64,000 bases of DNA from Methanolapillus africanus (GTDB taxonomy: Archaea > Halobacteriota > Methanosarcinia > Methanosarcinales > Methanosarcinaceae): the NCBI RefSeq assembly GCF_032714475.1, contig NZ_JAWDKD010000009.1, positions 1 through 64,000 on the forward strand, read 5' to 3'. Both the position numbers and the translations under genes were made by a program. Positions within the stretch are counted from its first letter, which is position 1. Each line of letters opens with the position of its first letter. The notes below the pieces were generated by a model, which had not been told where the DNA came from, ran no database searches, and was given only the letters and a program-made list of their open reading frames with translations. Of the stretch, positions 9,139 through 18,078 are shown piece by piece.

Positions 9139-9630
9139 ATGCAAATTGCCAGCCGCTTCAGTATTGCGATTCATACGCTTTTGTGCGTCGCTCTTCTCGA
9201 AAGCCGGCAAAAAATGACGTCGGAATTTATCTCATCTTGTGTGAACGTCAATCCCGCCGTGATCCGAAAAACGCTCGGCCAGCTCAAAAAAGCCGGCATC
9301 GTCGATGTCAAAAGCGGAGAAGGCGGCGCGACGCTGGCCAAACCGCCAAACGAAATCACACTTTTTGACGTTTACCAAGCCGTTGAGGCCGTCGACGACA
9401 GTTCTCTTTTTAATGTTCACCGTCAGCCGGATGAAAATTGTCCGCTGGCTTGCCCGAAATGCAATCCCGGATGTCAAATGCCGGAAAATTGCGAAGACGC
9501 AAGCGGGTGTTGTTACATTCACACCGTGATTGACGAACAACTTCAAGGAATTCAAAAAACGATGGAAAACTCACTCAAAGAAGCCACCGTTCAATCTTTG
9601 ATCGATGATTTGAGCCAAAAAGTTAAATAA
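9139..9630 (+). CDS. Rrf2-family transcriptional regulator with cysteine-rich centre
   Basis: Winged-helix DNA-binding protein of the Rrf2 group (163 residues). Residues 1-70 match the family: an N-terminal helix (SRFSIAIHTLLCVAL), recognition-helix region (NVNPAVIRKTLGQLKKAGIV) and a wing with SGEGGATLAK. Residues 101-125 hold seven cysteines (101, 105, 108, 112, 118, 124, 125), many more than the three that ligate Fe-S clusters in IscR or NsrR, so a metal or Fe-S sensor is likely but not shown. GGGAG before the ATG at 9139 decides the start; an upstream ATG at 9100 lacks one. The downstream gene is an Isf-like flavoprotein, with a perfect 23-bp palindrome between them, which suggests redox or oxygen control of that gene. 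Confidence 0.88.
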   Translation: MQIASRFSIAIHTLLCVALLESRQKMTSEFISSCVNVNPAVIRKTLGQLKKAGIVDVKSGEGGATLAKPPNEITLFDVYQAVEAVDDSSLFNVHRQPDENCPLACPKCNPGCQMPENCEDASGCCYIHTVIDEQLQGIQKTMENSLKEATVQSLIDDLSQKVK

Positions 9631-9650
9631 AAGAAAAATCATTATGTTAT

Positions 9651-9673
9651 GTTGTAACAATAATTGTTACAAC
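9651..9673. promoter_or_regulatory. Perfect palindrome, candidate operator
   Basis: GTTGTAACAAT, one central A, then the exact reverse complement: a 23-bp perfect palindrome about 21 bp after the regulator stop and 93 bp before the flavoprotein start. The position fits an operator for the Rrf2-type regulator encoded just upstream; a stem-loop terminator of that gene is the alternative, but no T run follows. Confidence 0.6.
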
Positions 9674-9766
9674 CGTGGTTTTAACTTTTTAATGAACGTT
9701 TTAACTGTTCTGTTAGAATTAATTGATTAAATTGAATACGATATTGTATTTCATGAGGTGGAACAA

Positions 9767-10312
9767 ATGAAAATGATCGGACTCACAGCCAGCCCGCGCG
9801 CGGCCGGCAACACCAACACGCTTGTCACAAAAATGTTAGAAGACGCCGCGTCAAAAGGCGCCGAAACAAAACACTTGGACTTGGCGAAACTCGACATCAA
9901 ACCCTGCAAAGGCTGCAACTACTGCAAAACCCACGAGGAATGCGTTCAAAAAGACGATTTCGCAAGCGTCATTGCCGAAATCAAATCCGCTGACGGCATC
10001 ATCATCGGAAGTCCGGTTTATTTCTATGACATTACCGCTCAGGAAAAACTTTTCATTGACCGCCTTTACTCCTGCGTCGACGCTCAATTCAAAAGCAGAA
10101 TCCCCGCCGGCAAAAAAGTCGCGTTCATTTACTCTCAAAACACGCCCAACCGCGCCGCCTTTGAGTCGAATTTGGCCAAATACGATCAAGTGGCCGGCAT
10201 GCTCGGATTCCAAAACGTCGGCAAATTCGTTTCCGTCGGCGACGTGAAAGCCAATCCGGCCGAAGTGGAAAGCGCCGTTGCGTTGGAAAGAAAAATGTTC
10301 GATACATTGTAA
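9767..10312 (+). CDS. Iron-sulfur flavoprotein (Isf-like NADPH-dependent FMN reductase family)
   Basis: Flavodoxin-fold FMN protein with a compact Fe-S motif. Residues 1-20 carry the FMN phosphate loop (SPRAAGNTNTL), residues 47-59 have CX2CX2CX5C, the spacing known for the 4Fe-4S cluster of archaeal Isf, and GSPVYFYDITAQ is the second flavin loop. Isf proteins of methanogens take electrons from ferredoxin and are linked to oxygen or peroxide reduction. I start at the ATG at 9767 because GAGGTG directly precedes it; a GTG at 9758 lies inside that ribosome-binding site. Length 181 residues, usual. The palindrome upstream and the adjacent Rrf2 gene suggest one redox-controlled unit. Confidence 0.9.
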   Translation: MKMIGLTASPRAAGNTNTLVTKMLEDAASKGAETKHLDLAKLDIKPCKGCNYCKTHEECVQKDDFASVIAEIKSADGIIIGSPVYFYDITAQEKLFIDRLYSCVDAQFKSRIPAGKKVAFIYSQNTPNRAAFESNLAKYDQVAGMLGFQNVGKFVSVGDVKANPAEVESAVALERKMFDTL

Positions 10313-10913
10313 TTCCAAACGTGAATGATTTTATACTTTTTTCATATCCAAAACTCTGAGGTTGATTCAGCCGGATACAGTTTTATCCGGCTGAATTGAA
10401 TACCCGGCATTATATTCTATTTTTAAATTGCAGCCGTCATTTCAATTTTCAGTTCAAATTGCACTGACAGGTGACTGTTTCAAAATTACGATTTGCACCA
10501 ACGGGTGACTATTTTATAGTTAGAATTTGCACCAACGGGTGACTGTTTTAAAGTTACGATTTGCACCTACCGTTTCCAACAATACAGTTGTATCCTTGCT
10601 CCAATATGCACCTGCCATTTCCAACAATACAGTTGCATCCTTGCTCCAATATGCACCTACAGTTACTGAAAATACACATGTTGCTTTGCTCAGTTTTCCG
10701 GCTCTGTTTTCCAACAGTATCTTTCCGTCCGGCAACATCCGCTTAAACAGACGCTTTGCGTCTGTTTAAGCGTGAAGATTTACGGACGTTTCCAAAAAGC
10801 AACCCCTTGGGTTTTAAAAAACGCAAAAAGAAAATGTGTCGCGATAACGCGCGCGTGCTGCCCGCCAAAAAAGAAAACGAAAATAAAGATAAAAGACAGA
10901 AGAAAAAGAGAAA
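10313..10913. other. Convergent intergenic region carrying composite repeat copy 2
   Basis: No credible gene between the ends of the flavoprotein (plus) and the aminotransferase (minus). A hairpin around CAGCCGGATA...TATCCGGCTG near 10368-10395 follows the flavoprotein and may end its transcript. The rest is composite repeat copy 2. Confidence 0.7.
10440..10866. repeat. Composite repeat copy 2 (T-H-A)
   Basis: T block at about 10440-10730 with units such as TTGCACCAACGGGTGACTGT repeated at spacings near 33 bp, then units with TTTCCAACAATACAGTTG at about 45 bp. Hairpin at 10740-10772 with the same arms as copy 1. A motif at 10841-10866 (GATAACGCGCGCG then TGCTGCCCGCC) facing the aminotransferase 3' end 48 bp away. 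Confidence 0.9.
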
Positions 10914-12068
10914 TTATTTCAATTTCTCATATTCTTCCCAAAAAGAAGCTTCTAAATCTGTTTTTAATTCAACGCCGTTCTTTTTCAAAGCTTTTTGAAC
11001 AGCCGCCAACGCCTTGGCGACGTTTTCCGCTTTGGCGTTTTCACCCATGTGACCGATCCGAAATACTTTTCCTTTCAAATAGCCGAAGCAGCCGCCGATG
11101 AGTATGTTGTCGTCGTCCAGAATTTGCTGTACCAATTCATCGCCGTCAATGCCGGCCGGCGCATTAATGGCCGTCACCGTGTTGCAGTAACCGCTTTTCA
11201 GGTGAAGGGACAAGCCGGCTTTTTGAGCAGCAACCCGCGTCGCCTGCGCCAAATCGGCATGCCGTTTAACAATTCCGGGTTCCGCTTCAACGTTGGACAA
11301 CGCCACCGAAATCGCATAAATGCTGTTGGATGGTGGTGAATACGGGAACCAAAAGTCCGCATAATAGTTTTTCCAAATCAACAAATTCCCGTAAAAGGAT
11401 GCGATCGGCGTCTTTCTTTTTTCCATTGCCGACCAGGCGTCCGGACTGACGCTCAAAAATGTGAGTCCCGGCGGCGCCGAAAATCCTTTTTGAGACGCGC
11501 CGATACAAATGTCCACCGTCCAGTCGTCAACGAAAATGTCTTCGCCGACCATGGACGAAACCGCGTCGACCACCGTTAAAATGCCGTACGATTTCAGAAG
11601 CGGGCAAAGCGCCTTTAAGTCGTTTAAGACGCCGGACGGCGTATCGCAGTGGACGATGGTCGCGAATTTAAAATCGGAATCATTTTCCAAAAAGGCGGCT
11701 AAAGCGGCGGCGTCAATTTCCCGGTCGCGCGCGCCGTGGAAAAAAACAGGCTCAGCGCCGTAAAGGTTCACTAAATCGACGAATCCTTCCCCGAAAATGC
11801 CGTTTTCAATGATCAGGACGCGGTCGCCGGGTTCCGCCAGCGACACGCAAACGCCATCAAGACCCAGCATGCCCTCGCCGCTCAAAATCAAGACCTGATT
11901 TTGAGTGTGCAAGAACCGGGACAAGCGGTCGCAGGTGTCTTTGTAAAAATCAAAAAAATCCGGATCCAAATCCGGATTGGTCATTTCCGCCGAACAAGCC
12001 AGCCGAACGTTTTCCCGAACCTGCGTCGGTCCGGGCGTCATCAAAAGCGGAAGCTGTTTTTTTAACAT
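10914..12068 (-). CDS. Class V pyridoxal-phosphate aminotransferase (serine/alanine-glyoxylate type)
   Basis: PLP enzyme of the alanine-glyoxylate / serine-pyruvate aminotransferase group, 384 residues. Visible landmarks: the opening LMTPGPTQV, the cofactor-loop region LSGEGMLGLD near residue 65, the PLP-contacting DAVSS near 168, and the Schiff-base lysine in GASQKGFSAPPG near 195. In methanogens such enzymes are annotated for aspartate or serine/alanine transamination; the true substrate cannot be read from the sequence. It lies 82 bp behind the hexulose-phosphate synthase fusion and is probably co-transcribed with it. GGGG precedes the ATG at 12068. Confidence 0.9.
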   Translation of the reverse strand: MLKKQLPLLMTPGPTQVRENVRLACSAEMTNPDLDPDFFDFYKDTCDRLSRFLHTQNQVLILSGEGMLGLDGVCVSLAEPGDRVLIIENGIFGEGFVDLVNLYGAEPVFFHGARDREIDAAALAAFLENDSDFKFATIVHCDTPSGVLNDLKALCPLLKSYGILTVVDAVSSMVGEDIFVDDWTVDICIGASQKGFSAPPGLTFLSVSPDAWSAMEKRKTPIASFYGNLLIWKNYYADFWFPYSPPSNSIYAISVALSNVEAEPGIVKRHADLAQATRVAAQKAGLSLHLKSGYCNTVTAINAPAGIDGDELVQQILDDDNILIGGCFGYLKGKVFRIGHMGENAKAENVAKALAAVQKALKKNGVELKTDLEASFWEEYEKLK

Positions 12069-12150
12069 ATGAGTGTCCCCCGAATTTTATTTGAGTAATT
12101 ATTTTATAATTTATGATTAAGTAGTTATGATTTCGAAGATGGACGGGTCG

Positions 12151-13434
12151 TTACTTTTGTTTTTCCCACTTCAAAAGTTCCAAAACGGAAGACATCGACT
12201 TTCCTTTATCGATTTCATCCGAAATCCGCTTTTCCTTTTTCCAAACTTCTTCCGACCGGCGCGCAATTTCGTAAGCCCGCTCCTTCGGAATGACCACAAC
12301 GCCGCTGTCGTCCGCGACAATGAAATCCCGCGGATTGACAATTTGACCGCCGCAGGTGATTTCGCAATTGATCTCGCCCAACCCTTTCGGATCGCCGGCA
12401 TTCGGAACCACGTTCGCGGCGAAAACCGGAAGGTCGAAGGTTTTGATTTCGTGCATATCCCGAACCGCGCCGTCGACGACAAGCCCCGCGATGCCGCGAT
12501 TGACCGCCGTTTTCGTCGCCAACCCGCCCCACATAGCAATATTCCGGTCGCTGTTGAAAATGACCAAAACATCGGTTTTGCCGCACAAATCAATCGCTTC
12601 CACCGGTTTGGCCCAGTCCCCGCCCAGCGTCCGAACCGTCACCGCGCGCCCGACGATTTTTCTTCCGGGAAACAAAGTGGAAATGCCGCACATCGCGCCC
12701 TTCCGGTGCATGGCGTCGGAAATGTTGGACGACGACACGCGCCAAAAGATCTCGAAAATTTCATCTTCCTGCGATTTTTTACCGGAATCCGGAACAGAAC
12801 CGGCATTGTCTACGGCTTGGCGAATCTCTTTGGCCGATTGCGTGACGTTATCGGAATGAATGATATAAGACCCGACAATCACAATACCGGCGCCCATGGC
12901 AGCGGCGTTTCGCGCCGTTTCCGGCTTCAGACCGCCCGCCACCGCAATTTCCGCGTCAATTTCCTTTGAGATTTGAGCCAGCGTTTCCAGCGGCGATTTT
13001 CCGGTCATTTGTTGGTCGATGCCGACGTGAACGTTAATCAAATCAACACCTAACGCCACCAGTTCCTGAGAACGGGCAACAGGATCGTCGACCGAAATCA
13101 AATCGACCATCAACCGGACGCCGTATTTTCTGGCCGATTCCAAAGATTCCGAAATAACGGCGTCGTCCGCCCGCCCCAAAATCGCGACAACGTCGGCGCC
13201 GGATTTGGCCGCCATCTCCACTTCAACCGCACCGGCGTCCATCGTCTTCATGTCTGCCAGGATCGTTTTTCCGGGAAACGCTTCCCGAAGTTTTCGAACG
13301 GCGTTCATGCCTTCGCTTTTAATTAACGGCGTGCCGGCTTCAATCCAATCTGCGCCGCCGAGAACGGCTTCTTGAGCGATCAAAAGCGCGCGGTCCAATT
13401 CGACGAGATCCAAAGCCACTTGGATAAGTACCAT
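12151..13434 (-). CDS. 3-hexulose-6-phosphate synthase fused to an RraA-like domain
   Basis: Two-domain protein of 427 residues. Residues 1-210 are an orotidine-decarboxylase-fold hexulose-6-phosphate synthase: QVALDLVELDRAL, ADMKTMDAGAVEVEMA and VAGGLKPET are the active-site strands. In archaea this enzyme interconverts formaldehyde plus ribulose 5-phosphate with hexulose 6-phosphate, and in methanogens it mainly supplies pentoses for nucleotides. Residues about 222-427 are an RraA-like domain (once annotated as demethylmenaquinone methyltransferase) with GRAVTVRTLGGD, VDGAVRD and ADDSGVVVIP, a fold used by metal-dependent aldolases. The usual fusion partners are Fae or the isomerase, so the role of this partner is open. 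AAGGA precedes the start. Confidence 0.92.
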   Translation of the reverse strand: MVLIQVALDLVELDRALLIAQEAVLGGADWIEAGTPLIKSEGMNAVRKLREAFPGKTILADMKTMDAGAVEVEMAAKSGADVVAILGRADDAVISESLESARKYGVRLMVDLISVDDPVARSQELVALGVDLINVHVGIDQQMTGKSPLETLAQISKEIDAEIAVAGGLKPETARNAAAMGAGIVIVGSYIIHSDNVTQSAKEIRQAVDNAGSVPDSGKKSQEDEIFEIFWRVSSSNISDAMHRKGAMCGISTLFPGRKIVGRAVTVRTLGGDWAKPVEAIDLCGKTDVLVIFNSDRNIAMWGGLATKTAVNRGIAGLVVDGAVRDMHEIKTFDLPVFAANVVPNAGDPKGLGEINCEITCGGQIVNPRDFIVADDSGVVVIPKERAYEIARRSEEVWKKEKRISDEIDKGKSMSSVLELLKWEKQK

Positions 13435-13611
13435 GATATTCCTTCTGAGTTTGATTTTGAAAAAAATAACCGAAAAGGGTTATTCTCAAAGAATTATGTC
13501 ATAAAATACAAATTAAATTCAATTAATGAATTCAAATTAAATATAAATTAAATATGAATTAAATACAAAATAAAATAAAAGCAGATGATAAAACTTTTTA
13601 TAAAAATCGTT

Positions 13612-16311
13612 TCAATCATTGAAAAATTCATCAAACCGGCGCTGAGTTTTTTTGGGTTTGGACGCTGCCGGATCGCCGTTTGTCTCCGAATTTACCCCCG
13701 CCGGAGCGGAAACGGTTTCGCCGGCGTCGACATCAATAATTTTAGCAGATAAACCGACGCTTTGAGGCGATTTCAGCCGTTCCTTTCGCTTCTTCTGATT
13801 TTTCAAATCTTCCGGATCAATCGCCATTCCGGTTTCCTTGTAAATTTGCTCCGCAATTTTTGGTCCGACCAACCCGGCCACCGTGACATAATCGGATTTT
13901 TTGAGCATGTCTTTTGACTTAAATCCGGCGTTGTAAAGTTTCCGGGCGCGGACGCGGCCGATACCACGGATTTTCAAAAGCGACAACAAGTCCACCGACG
14001 CGCCGTATTGAAGCCGAAGTTCCAAATCAGACAATGCGGCTGCTTCCGATTTAAATCCACACAATTGACAGAGGCGGGAAGCCGCGTTGGCCATCCAGCC
14101 GGCAGTTTCCGAAAAATTCCGGATGTCGCCTTCGCCGACGTCAAACTCTTTGGAAATATCGTTTTCCGGCGTTTCCGAAATCCAGCGGTAAAGCAAAACG
14201 GCAGTCTTGACTTCGCCCATAAACCATTCGTATTCGGCCGGCTTTGTGGTTTCGGGAACCGAAATGAAATGTTCAATGTTGTCGGCAATAAATTCCTGAA
14301 CCCATTCATAATCGCTCGATCGCATGTAAAGCAATTTCATATCCGGCGTTTGACAAATCAGATGCAAAAAGCCGATCACGGCCGGATCGCCGCCGCCTTC
14401 TTTGGATTTGAGAACGCCATCCAAAAGCGTTGTCGCCGACAGCGGGTCAATATACAGTTTTGAAACCAATGACCCCAGCGTCGTCGGTATCAAAACGGCA
14501 TCCGATCGGCCGTTAAAATTCGTATAAGATTTGCTTATTTTGTCGGCAGTTTGGAACGGAGACGAGGCCGGACCCGAATCAAGCGCTTCCGACACGGCGT
14601 CGGCATTCTTTCGTTTCTCTTGACTCATCTCGTTTTCAATCAAAAAGTCAAGACATTTGTCAATCAAGGTGCTGAGCGCAATCGTACTCATCAGTCCCCG
14701 CTGATGCGCAAAAAACGTTCCTTTGAAAAATTCCAGCAGCTTTTCCCGCGTATCGGCGAATCCGTTGGCAATCGTTGACAGAACGTGCGTTCGAACCATA
14801 TTTTCCGCGCCGAGTTTGGACTCAATGTTTTCGGGCGGCGCTTCGATGAAACGTTCCGTCAGCATGTCCACATCGTCTTCTTTGGACGCGATGAGGACGG
14901 ATTCTCCGTAAGGATCCAAATGCGGACGGCCGGCGCGCCCGGCCATTTGTTTGTATTCCATCACCGGAATCGGCTGCATGCCGCTGTCGGAATCATAACG
15001 CCGCCAGCTGCGGATAATAACCCGCCGGGCCGGCAGGTTCAGGCCGGCCGCTAACGTCGGTGTGGAGGAAATCATTTTGATTTTGCCGGCCAAAAAGGAC
15101 GTTTCCACCGTTTCCCGCTGCTCGGCCGTGAGCCCGGCATGGTGAAAAGCCGTTCCGTGCAGAATGCAGTTGGCCAAAACAACGGCAATATCCGTGTCGC
15201 TGCCTTCCGTGATTCCAGCGGCGATTTCCGCCAATTCATCTTTTTCGGACGGCTTGAGCAAAGAGGAAACGACCGGCGCCGCTTTTTTAGCGAAACCGAC
15301 GGCATTTTTCCGGCTGCTTTCAAAAACCAAACATTGGCCGCTGTCCGAAATGACGTCCGCGACCAGCGAAACAGCCGCTTCGGGAAGTTTACCGATATAG
15401 ATTTGCTTGATTTCCTTTTCAATACAGCTATCGGGATCTTCCGGAAGATCAATTTTGATTTCAGTTTCGCCTTTGTCAGCATCAACTGATTTTTTTTCGG
15501 TTTTAGACGTTTTTGAATTTTTTGAATATTTAGAAGATTTCAGATTATTTTTAGCATTTAAAGACGGCTTTTGAACTTTCGCTTTGTAGACGCCGTCAAA
15601 ATAAACGCCTTCGTAAAGCTTTGTCGGGCGCCAGCTGCTCACGACGTGGGAGGCGTTCAGCCACTCGGCGACTTCACCGGAGTTTTGAATGGTGGCCGAC
15701 AGGGCGATGATCTGCATTTCCGGATTGATGCGGCGCAGTTTTGTGATAATAATTTCAAGCGTGGGGCCGCGGTCCGGCGAATCGATCAGATGCACTTCGT
15801 CTAAAATCACGACGGAAATATGTTGCAGCCATCGGGTTTCGTTTCGGATGAGCGAGTCCACTTTTTCGGATGTGGCGACAATGATGTCGTTAGATCCTAA
15901 ATATTCATCCGCCGAGTCCAAATCGCCGGTCGAAATACCGGCGCTGACATCCATTTTTGAAAAGCTTGAAAAACGCCGGAATTTTTCAGAGGCGAGCGCG
16001 CGCAGCGGAACAGTGTAAAGTGCCTTACCGCCGTTTTCGATGCTTTTGAGCATCGCCAGTTCCGCAAGCAGCGTTTTTCCGGACGCCGTCGGAATAGAAA
16101 TCATCACATTTTTGTTGTCCAAAAGACCGGCCAAAACCGCTTGTGATTGAGGCGGATAAAGAGATTGGATGCCGGAATCCAAGTAAAAATTTCTGATCTT
16201 TTCGGAAACGGCAAGCTCACTAACCGGAAGATAAAGCTCCTCTTCCTTTGTTGGGTCGTCGGCAGCATTTGCACCATCTGTGTCTGCCTTTTTCTTGCCT
16301 TTTTCAGTCAT
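13612..16311 (-). CDS. Hel308-type DNA helicase with C-terminal PIP-box-like motif
   Basis: Superfamily 2, Ski2-like 3'-5' DNA helicase that acts at stalled replication forks. Visible are the Q-motif region LYPPQSQAV, Walker A PTASGKT (74-80), DEVH (171-174), SAT in LSATI, QMAGRAGRP (motif VI), then the winged helix, ratchet and C-terminal helix-hairpin-helix region (LLKIRGIGRVRARKLYNAG). At 899 residues it is about 150-200 longer than usual because of a charged N-terminal leader, a Lys/Ser-rich insertion at about 243-300 and a C-terminal extension that ends QRRFDEFF (890-897), a good match to the PCNA-binding consensus. GAGGAG precedes the ATG at 16311. It lies behind the TlyA-like methyltransferase gene on the same strand. 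Confidence 0.95.
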   Translation of the reverse strand: MTEKGKKKADTDGANAADDPTKEEELYLPVSELAVSEKIRNFYLDSGIQSLYPPQSQAVLAGLLDNKNVMISIPTASGKTLLAELAMLKSIENGGKALYTVPLRALASEKFRRFSSFSKMDVSAGISTGDLDSADEYLGSNDIIVATSEKVDSLIRNETRWLQHISVVILDEVHLIDSPDRGPTLEIIITKLRRINPEMQIIALSATIQNSGEVAEWLNASHVVSSWRPTKLYEGVYFDGVYKAKVQKPSLNAKNNLKSSKYSKNSKTSKTEKKSVDADKGETEIKIDLPEDPDSCIEKEIKQIYIGKLPEAAVSLVADVISDSGQCLVFESSRKNAVGFAKKAAPVVSSLLKPSEKDELAEIAAGITEGSDTDIAVVLANCILHGTAFHHAGLTAEQRETVETSFLAGKIKMISSTPTLAAGLNLPARRVIIRSWRRYDSDSGMQPIPVMEYKQMAGRAGRPHLDPYGESVLIASKEDDVDMLTERFIEAPPENIESKLGAENMVRTHVLSTIANGFADTREKLLEFFKGTFFAHQRGLMSTIALSTLIDKCLDFLIENEMSQEKRKNADAVSEALDSGPASSPFQTADKISKSYTNFNGRSDAVLIPTTLGSLVSKLYIDPLSATTLLDGVLKSKEGGGDPAVIGFLHLICQTPDMKLLYMRSSDYEWVQEFIADNIEHFISVPETTKPAEYEWFMGEVKTAVLLYRWISETPENDISKEFDVGEGDIRNFSETAGWMANAASRLCQLCGFKSEAAALSDLELRLQYGASVDLLSLLKIRGIGRVRARKLYNAGFKSKDMLKKSDYVTVAGLVGPKIAEQIYKETGMAIDPEDLKNQKKRKERLKSPQSVGLSAKIIDVDAGETVSAPAGVNSETNGDPAASKPKKTQRRFDEFFND

Positions 16312-16467
16312 CTGATTCTCCTCAGCATTTTGTTTGGATTGGACGGTTTGATTTCATTTAAAGACTTTCCAAGCGGGATGAAACTATTCAGGATTTATAA
16401 AATAAAAAGAAATGAAAATGGAGGATATGAAAATGGAGAAAATGAATAGAAAACAGAATCAAAAGAA

Positions 16468-17427
16468 TTATTTTTGATCTGCTTCCGATTCACTATCACC
16501 GTCGCCATCTTCAAAATCATCATCGTCGTCATCTTCTCCAAAATCCATATCGGTGATGTCTACGAAATCCGTGCTCGTATCGACTTCGTCGTCGTATTCG
16601 TAATCTCCATCGTCGTCATCAAATTCGGATTCAATATTTTCCGACTCCCCGGCGATGCTTTCAACGTCATTTTTGGAATCGAATTCAGAATCAGAGTCAT
16701 TGTCTTCGAAATCGCCATCCGCACCCCCTCCAATGACCGGATTGCCGGTTTTTTGGGCGACGATATAAACCTCTTGCGTTTGCGGTTCCAAAACGTCCGA
16801 CACGGTAAATCCAAAAGACTCAATTTTCTTTACAATGGATTTCTTGAACCTGTTTTTGGGGATTTTAATCACTTGAAGAAGCCAGCCGCCGTCTTTGAGA
16901 AGCACGCACATGCGGGACAGCGCCAAAAGCGAATCTTTGGGCTCCAGCGTCATATCGGAGAGCAGCACGTCGAATTTTTTGTCTTTGGAATTCTTATCGG
17001 TGGCGATTTTGTCAACCGAGACGGTAAAAACGTCGGCGAACATGATTTCCGCGTTTTTGTGCTCGAAAGCGATTTTGCCGAGCTCGGTTCTGAAATCCTT
17101 GGAAAACTCAATCCCTTGAATGTGACCGGACGGGCCGATGAATTCCAGCGCGCAAAGCATAAAGCCGCCGGCACTGGATCCCAAATCCAAAACGTAGTCG
17201 CCGGGACTTAAAATGGTTGTCAGTTCTTGGATGGCTTTCAATTTAAAATAGCCTTTAGGCATATCGAGCCCTTCTTCCACGTCAATTTTATCTTCCGTGG
17301 TGATGTTTTTGGACGCTTTGACGCACACATTTCCGTTGACGGTGACCTTGCCGCCTTCGACGGCGCTCTTGGCGCGTCCGCGGGATTTGAAAAAACCCAT
17401 TTCTACTAAATAACTGTCAAGTCTCAT
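16468..17427 (-). CDS. S4-domain FtsJ-like RNA methyltransferase (TlyA type) with long acidic tail
   Basis: Probable SAM-dependent rRNA methyltransferase. Residues 1-50 are an S4 RNA-binding domain (MRLDSYLVEMGFFKSRGRAK...), residues about 60-225 a Rossmann FtsJ domain with the SAM loop DLGSSAGGF (81-89) and a later SDMTLEP segment where catalytic FtsJ enzymes carry an Asp. The last 90 or so residues are almost only Asp, Glu, Ser and Gly, which is not part of the family. The start at 17427 is chosen because TlyA homologues begin at the S4 domain; a TATA-like CTATTTATAG about 27 nt upstream would make the mRNA leaderless. Further upstream in-frame ATGs read non-coding sequence. The nucleotide target is unknown. 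Confidence 0.87.
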   Translation of the reverse strand: MRLDSYLVEMGFFKSRGRAKSAVEGGKVTVNGNVCVKASKNITTEDKIDVEEGLDMPKGYFKLKAIQELTTILSPGDYVLDLGSSAGGFMLCALEFIGPSGHIQGIEFSKDFRTELGKIAFEHKNAEIMFADVFTVSVDKIATDKNSKDKKFDVLLSDMTLEPKDSLLALSRMCVLLKDGGWLLQVIKIPKNRFKKSIVKKIESFGFTVSDVLEPQTQEVYIVAQKTGNPVIGGGADGDFEDNDSDSEFDSKNDVESIAGESENIESEFDDDDGDYEYDDEVDTSTDFVDITDMDFGEDDDDDDFEDGDGDSESEADQK

Positions 17428-17658
17428 AAGTTCAAAAACCATACCGATTCTATAAATAGACAATGATGTGACAAACGGGAGACAAACGGAAGGCAAACGA
17501 GAGACAATAATGAGATGGAAGACAAATATGAGAGAATACTGTGTGGGAAAAGGAATCTTTATTAACACTGAACGAATATATTTTAGAAAACGGTCATCCA
17601 TCGTTTCATTTTATTTTGTTTTATTGCATATCGATTCTTAACATAACGGAGGCAAATT

Positions 17659-18078
17659 ATGGTCAAATTAACACCCGAAATGAAAGAAAACATCAAAAAA
17701 GTCCGTGTTCTTCCCTTGGCAACCGCATCCAAGAGCGGCATCCCGAACGTCATCCCGATCGGCATCGCTGAAATCAACGACAAAGACGAGAAAGACGACT
17801 ACATTCACGTGATGAACAACTTCTTCCTCAAGACGATTGCCAACATGAAAGAAAACCCGCACGTCGCCATTTATGTCTGGAGTCCGGAAACAACCGGCTG
17901 CTTCCAAATGAAAGGCGAAGTCGTGGAAATCACCGACAAAGGAAACGTGTACTCGGAAATGACCGGACGCGTCGCCACCATGAAACCGGGTCTCCCGATG
18001 AAACAAATCGTCCGGATTAAAATCACCGAAGTGTTCAACTGCACCTCCGGAAAAGAAGCCGGACAAAAGATTGCTTAA
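17659..18078 (+). CDS. Pyridoxamine 5'-phosphate oxidase-like FMN-binding protein
   Basis: Small split-barrel flavoprotein of 139 residues. The N-terminal half (KVRVLPLATASKSGIPNVIPIG) and the following HVMNNFFLKTIANMKENPHVAIYV match the FMN-binding core of the PNPOx-like family; the end is shorter than in true pyridoxine oxidases, so it is more likely an FMN or F420-type reductase or storage protein of unknown substrate than a vitamin B6 enzyme. GGAGG sits 7 nt before the ATG. It is a single gene, divergent from the TlyA-like gene and convergent with the radical SAM gene. Confidence 0.85.
   Translation: MVKLTPEMKENIKKVRVLPLATASKSGIPNVIPIGIAEINDKDEKDDYIHVMNNFFLKTIANMKENPHVAIYVWSPETTGCFQMKGEVVEITDKGNVYSEMTGRVATMKPGLPMKQIVRIKITEVFNCTSGKEAGQKIA

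Noticed and set aside
10440..10730. CRISPR-like tandem array
   Set aside because: Units vary in length and sequence, no uniform spacers, no cas genes nearby.
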